Source: Oribacterium sp.
Lineage (GTDB): Bacteria > Bacillota_A > Clostridia > Lachnospirales > Lachnospiraceae
Direction of reading: 5' to 3'
Assembly: GCA_017940955.1 (NCBI GenBank)
Contig: JAGAXP010000069.1
Span: 1 to 17,971 of the forward strand
Length of the DNA stretch: 17,971 nt
A model generated the notes under the pieces. That model had not been told where the DNA came from. It did no database searches and was given only the letters and a program-made list of their open reading frames with translations. Both the position numbers and the translations under genes were made by a program. Positions 14,940 through 17,971 of this stretch are shown here, piece by piece. Every line of letters begins with the position of its first letter. The first letter of the stretch is position 1.

Positions 14940-15959
14940 TCAGTTATTAACGAGCTTGTCGGATTCGTTGTTCCAGCTGTAAAGCTTTCTGATATCTGCA
15001 CCAACTGTCTCTGTAGGGTGCTGAGCAGCCTTTGCTCTCATTGCCTGGAAGTGAACCTTACCGTTGTTCATATCCTGAAGGAACTCAGATGCAAATGTTC
15101 CGTCCTGGATATCTGAAAGGATCTTCTTCATAGCCTTCTTGGTATCCTCTGTAACGATCTTAGGACCTGTTACATAGTCACCGAACTCAGCTGTGTTGGA
15201 GATAGAATATCTCATGCCTGCGAAACCTGACTGATAGATAAGGTCTACGATAAGCTTCATCTCGTGAACACACTCGAAATAAGCATTTCTTGGATCATAG
15301 CCGGCTTCAACGAGAGTTTCGAAACCTGCCTGCATAAGTGCGCAAACACCACCGCAAAGAACTGCCTGCTCACCGAAAAGATCTGTCTCTGTCTCTGTCT
15401 TGAAGGTTGTCTCAAGGATACCTGCACGTGCGCCGCCGATGCCTGCGCCGTAAGCAAGAGCCTTGTCAAGTGCATGACCTGTAGCATCCTGATGGATAGC
15501 TACGAGACAAGGTGTTCCCTTTCCTGCCTGGTACTCTGAACGAACTGTGTGGCCCGGTGCCTTAGGAGCGATCATAGCTACATCAACGTCTGCAGGAGGA
15601 ACGATGAGCTTATAGTTGATATTGAAGCCGTGTGCGAACATGAGCATATCGCCGGCCTTAAGGTTCGGCTCTACATCCTTCTTGTACATACCTGCCTGAA
15701 GCTCGTCGTTAATGAGGATCATAATGACGTCTGACTGCTTAACAGCCTCTGCTGTAGGAAGTACTGTGAGACCCTGTGACTCTGCCTTAGCCTTTGATTT
15801 TGAACCCTCATAAAGACCAACGACTACATCACAGCCTGACTCTTTAAGATTGAGTGCATGAGCATGTCCCTGTGATCCGTATCCGATGATGCAGATCTTC
15901 TTGCCGTTAAGGAAAGATATGTCACAGTCTTTTTCGTAAAATAATCTTGGTTCTGCCAT
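14940..15959 (-). CDS. ilvC: Ketol-acid reductoisomerase, class I
   Basis: 339 residues, the short class I form. It converts acetolactate and acetohydroxybutanoate to the dihydroxy acids using NAD(P)H and Mg. The N-terminal Rossmann domain has [13 protein letters not shown] near residue 26. The cofactor-selecting loop reads [11 protein letters not shown], with Tyr where many NADPH enzymes have Arg, so cofactor preference is open. Catalytic and metal residues are visible in [16 protein letters not shown], the [12 protein letters not shown]sp/Glu pair, the [11 protein letters not shown]lu pair and SNTAE. GGAGG lies nine bases before the ATG. It is transcribed separately from the synthase operon, from its own promoter, and outside the leader-peptide attenuator. 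Confidence 0.97.
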   Translation of the reverse strand: MAEPRLFYEKDCDISFLNGKKICIIGYGSQGHAHALNLKESGCDVVVGLYEGSKSKAKAESQGLTVLPTAEAVKQSDVIMILINDELQAGMYKKDVEPNLKAGDMLMFAHGFNINYKLIVPPADVDVAMIAPKAPGHTVRSEYQAGKGTPCLVAIHQDATGHALDKALAYGAGIGGARAGILETTFKTETETDLFGEQAVLCGGVCALMQAGFETLVEAGYDPRNAYFECVHEMKLIVDLIYQSGFAGMRYSISNTAEFGDYVTGPKIVTEDTKKAMKKILSDIQDGTFASEFLQDMNNGKVHFQAMRAKAAQHPTETVGADIRKLYSWNNESDKLVNN

Positions 15960-16022
15960 TTTTAAAATCCTCCAAAATATAGTTATTAACTCATAAGCTT
16001 ATATCGCTTGTAATCTAGTAAA

Positions 16023-16051
16023 ATTATAGTTTTTGCACAATCAAAATGCAA
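16023..16051 (-). promoter_or_regulatory. ilvC promoter
   Basis: On the minus strand a perfect TATAAT (16023-16028) sits 17 bp after TTGCAT (16046-16051). The predicted start is near 16016, giving a leader of about 56 bases with no leader ORF and no terminator. The region is strongly AT-rich. Confidence 0.6.
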
Positions 16052-16152
16052 CATGAATTATGAGAAGATAATATATTATAACTTCATAGAATGTATAACC
16101 TGCTGCATAAGTCCTGTATCAGGCATAGAATCATCCGTCAAGCTCAGTTGGA

Positions 16153-16199
16153 ATCCACCGGGGACGGTTTCTCGCCGGTGAGAACCGCCCCCGGTGGAT
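16153..16199. repeat. REP-like 47-bp GC-rich palindrome
   Basis: ATCCACCGGGG (16153-16163) is the exact complement of CCCCGGTGGAT (16189-16199). The interior, CGGTTTCTC and GAGAACCG, continues the pairing with one mismatch and one bulge, leaving a very small loop. There is no T run on either side, and the GC-rich composition contrasts with the AT-rich flanks. It looks like a dispersed intergenic REP-type element rather than a terminator. Confidence 0.65.
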
Positions 16200-16211
16200 A
16201 GCTATTGTGGC

Positions 16212-16244
16212 AAAAAAACGGATTGAATGTTTACATTCAATCCG
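16212..16244 (-). terminator. Terminator of the FAD-dependent dehydrogenase gene
   Basis: A perfect 11-bp stem, CGGATTGAATG (16219-16229) with CATTCAATCCG (16234-16244), a 4-base loop, and seven T on the minus strand (16212-16218). It begins 26 bases after the stop codon. Confidence 0.95.
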
Positions 16245-16270
16245 CGTTTTCTTAAACAATTTTAGAAATA

Positions 16271-17650
16271 TTATTTTATTCTTTCAGCAATCTCTCTCGC
16301 TACATATACTCCGCTTGCTGAAGCATGTGAAAGCGAATGGGTAACACCGCTTCCGTCTCCTATTACAAAGAGATCTGGATAAATGGTCTCAAGCTTCTCA
16401 TCAACAGAAACTTCCATATTGTAGAACTTAACCTCTACACCGTAAAGCAGGGTGTCATCATTGGCAGTACCCGGAGCGATCTTATCGAGAGCGTAGATCA
16501 TCTCGATGATTCCATCAAGGATTCGCTTCGGAAGAACGAGACTCAGGTCACCGGGGGTAGCCTTAAGGGTAGGTCTTACAGTGCCCTCTTCTATACGCTT
16601 AACGGTACTGCGGCGTCCCCTTTCGAGATCTCCGAATCTCTGTACGATAACTCCTCCGCCCAGCATATTGGAGAGGCGGGCAATGCTTTCACCGTAGCCG
16701 TTACTGTCCTTAAAAGGCTCTGAGAAATGCTTGCTTACCAGAAGCGCAAAGTTTGTATTCTCGGTCTGAAGTGAAGGATCCTCATAGCTGTGACCGTTTA
16801 CTGTGATGATGCCGTTGGTGTTTTCATTAACAACAGCACCACGGGGGTTCATACAGAAGGTACGGACAGAATCCTCAAACTTCTGTGTCTGGTAAACGAT
16901 CTTTCCTTCGTAGAGTGCGCTTGTGATATCTTCAAATACAACTGCCGGAAGCTCCACACGGACACCAAGGTCAACACGGTTTGACTTGGTCGGGATATTA
17001 AGCTCTTCACATACTGACTGCATCCACTTACTGCCGCTGCGGCCTACGGAGATGACGCAGTATTTACAGGTGGCTTTACCGTCCTTAAAGGACACCTCAT
17101 AGCCATCCTCAAGCTTCTCAACCTTTTCGATAGGTGTTCTGAAGAAGAATTTGATGTGATCCTTCATCTCTTCATACATATTTTTGAGAACCACATAGTT
17201 CTTGTCGGTTCCCAGATGTCTTACGGATGCATCAAGGAGTGTAAGCTTACTCTGGATACACTTCTTTTTAAACTCGGATCCTGAGGTGCTGTAAAGCTTT
17301 GTGCCCTCTCCGCCGTGGCTCATGTTAATGTTGTCAACATATTTCATAAGCTCGATGGCATTGTCACGACCTACGTGCTCGTAGAGAGTTCCGCCGAAAG
17401 CATTGGTAATGTTGTACTTACCGTCAGAGAAGGCTCCCGCACCGCCGAAGCCGCTCATGATGGAGCAGATTGGACAATTGATGCAGGACTTAATCTTGTC
17501 ACCGTCTATGGGACATTTTCTCTTTTCCAGAGGATTGCCGGATTCATAAACTGCTATCTGAAGCTGTGGGTCCAGTTTCATAAGCTCATAGGCCGCGAAT
17601 ATACCTCCAGGTCCCGCACCGATTATTATAACGTCAAAATTAGTGTTCAT
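16271..17650 (-). CDS. Uncharacterised FAD-dependent dehydrogenase (COG2509-like)
   Basis: 459 residues. The N-terminal dinucleotide-binding motif is VIIIGAGPGGIFAAYE with glycines 11, 13 and 16 and the ribose-binding Glu36. A cysteine cluster follows: Cys46, Cys56, Cys59 and Cys62 (C-x9-C-x2-C-x2-C), next to a glycine-rich SGFGGAGAFSDGK. A second FAD signature lies near the C-terminus (LFVIGDGSGVTHSLSHASASGVYVA). The build matches the uncharacterised FAD-dependent dehydrogenases common in Firmicutes; substrate unknown. The frame extends to 17677, but the ATG at 17650 has AGGGAG seven bases upstream and begins the protein just before the FAD motif. It has its own promoter and terminator, so it is monocistronic. 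Confidence 0.85.
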   Translation of the reverse strand: MNTNFDVIIIGAGPGGIFAAYELMKLDPQLQIAVYESGNPLEKRKCPIDGDKIKSCINCPICSIMSGFGGAGAFSDGKYNITNAFGGTLYEHVGRDNAIELMKYVDNINMSHGGEGTKLYSTSGSEFKKKCIQSKLTLLDASVRHLGTDKNYVVLKNMYEEMKDHIKFFFRTPIEKVEKLEDGYEVSFKDGKATCKYCVISVGRSGSKWMQSVCEELNIPTKSNRVDLGVRVELPAVVFEDITSALYEGKIVYQTQKFEDSVRTFCMNPRGAVVNENTNGIITVNGHSYEDPSLQTENTNFALLVSKHFSEPFKDSNGYGESIARLSNMLGGGVIVQRFGDLERGRRSTVKRIEEGTVRPTLKATPGDLSLVLPKRILDGIIEMIYALDKIAPGTANDDTLLYGVEVKFYNMEVSVDEKLETIYPDLFVIGDGSGVTHSLSHASASGVYVAREIAERIK

Positions 17651-17663
17651 TGATTTTCTCCCT

Positions 17664-17727
17664 AAAAAAGCCGCCATTTACAGTTTGCTTACGACAAAAA
17701 AAGTCATAAGACGCTGTAAATGGCAGC
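17664..17727 (-). promoter_or_regulatory. Terminator-like leader hairpin before the FAD gene
   Basis: On the minus strand GCTGCCATTTACAG (17714-17727) pairs with CTGTAAATGGCGGC (17670-17683), 14 positions with one mismatch. Inside, CTTATGAC pairs with GTCGTAAG to extend the stem, with a T7 loop. Six T (17664-17669) follow at once, and the AGGGAG ribosome site begins on the next base. The hairpin lies between the predicted promoter and the start codon, so it could act as a transcriptional attenuator. Confidence 0.75.
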
Positions 17728-17772
17728 CTGCAAAAACGCCCAACCATACCAAGGGCATATTATGACTATAGA

Positions 17773-17801
17773 ATTTTAAAGGTTTTGTGCTCCATCGTCA
17801 A
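17773..17801 (-). promoter_or_regulatory. Promoter of the FAD-dependent dehydrogenase gene
   Basis: On the minus strand TTGACG (17796-17801), a 17-bp spacer and TAAAAT (17773-17778), each matching consensus at five of six. The predicted start is near 17766, with a leader of about 116 bases. Confidence 0.7.
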
Positions 17802-17831
17802 GCATAAAGTACCTTGGCAAAAGCATAAAGT
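17800..17831. promoter_or_regulatory. Two 11-bp direct repeats at the FAD gene promoter
   Basis: AAGCATAAAGT occurs at 17800-17810 and 17821-17831, identical, 21 bp apart (two helical turns). The proximal copy touches the -35 box. Direct repeats in this position are typical of response-regulator or activator binding sites. Confidence 0.55.
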
Positions 17832-17971
17832 GTTACTATTCACAGTTAAACTCCTTTGATTCATGCAGTACCATCTGCTTTTCTGCATTCGCCCACCCCA
17901 TTCACGTGACTTATTGATTTACTTTTTAGTCCCACCCCAGCTCATGCAGAAAATCAGATTCTGGACTCATA
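17832..17971. other. Right-edge region without a confident gene
   Basis: No complete gene is seen. On the minus strand a frame open at the window edge ends at a TAA at 17926-17928 after SPESDFLHELGWD, which could be the C-terminus of a gene starting outside the window. CCCACCCCA is repeated at 17892-17900 and 17931-17939. ATGCAG (17863-17868) and CTGCAT (17883-17888) form a 6-bp inverted repeat. Confidence 0.3.

Noticed and set aside
16084..16134. 16-codon Leu-rich ORF upstream of ilvC
   Set aside because: It lies upstream of the likely ilvC promoter, has no ribosome site, and no terminator/antiterminator follows it.
17651..17677. N-terminal extension of the FAD protein to 17677
   Set aside because: The added residues would be encoded by the T run and the arm of the leader hairpin. 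ATG 17650 has its own ribosome site.
17766..17843. 25-codon GTG ORF with four Cys upstream of the FAD gene
   Set aside because: It has a good AAAGGAG, but its TLC repeats come from the 11-bp DNA repeats and it spans the predicted promoter. Regulatory DNA is the simpler reading, though a small peptide is not excluded.

Overview
All confident genes in this window lie on the minus strand, so the biology reads from the right end to the left. Gene content and protein style point to an anaerobic Firmicute, most likely a Lachnospiraceae-type Clostridium relative. The pointers are a TGS-domain nucleoside kinase, the dgt-dnaG-trmK-nif3 cluster, a DUF815 ATPase, a class I ketol-acid reductoisomerase, strong GGAGG ribosome sites and many hairpin-plus-T terminators. 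The family assignment is inference from recognised proteins; no search was run.

Layout in transcription order. (1) 17650-16271: an uncharacterised FAD-dependent dehydrogenase with a four-cysteine cluster. It has a clear sigma-A type promoter, two 11-bp direct repeats abutting the -35 box, and a terminator-like hairpin directly in front of its ribosome site. (2) 16244-15960: a strong terminator, a 47-bp REP-like palindrome and the ilvC promoter. (3) ilvC, a terminator, then a DUF815 AAA-type ATPase. (4) A 566-base non-genic stretch (12981-13547) that reads as a complete amino-acid attenuator: promoter, a 33-codon leader ORF packed with Ile, Val and Leu codons, an antiterminator-capable segment in its last codons, and a perfect 10-bp terminator with a T run. 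(5) The controlled operon: ilvB, a short ACT-only small subunit, ilvA, a second ilvB, a full-length ilvN, and ridA, closed by a terminator. (6) dgt, dnaG, trmK, nif3 and a TGS/uridine-kinase-like gene. (7) At the left edge, six inverted-repeat units with a 52-53 bp period, not explained by any gene.

How the genes work together. IlvA makes 2-oxobutanoate from threonine. Two acetohydroxyacid synthases condense pyruvate with 2-oxobutanoate or pyruvate. IlvC carries out the next step. RidA clears the reactive enamine/imine intermediates released by IlvA. The two synthases are not redundant copies: each departs from consensus at a different key residue, and each has a different type of small subunit. 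The leader peptide would tie transcription of the whole set to charging of branched-chain tRNAs. The dgt-dnaG-trmK-nif3 set is a version of the macromolecular synthesis cluster that lacks the usual rpoD/sigA gene between dnaG and trmK.

The two most interesting items are the branched-chain leader-peptide attenuator, in a group where T-box control is the usual solution, and the regular inverted-repeat array at positions 14-310.
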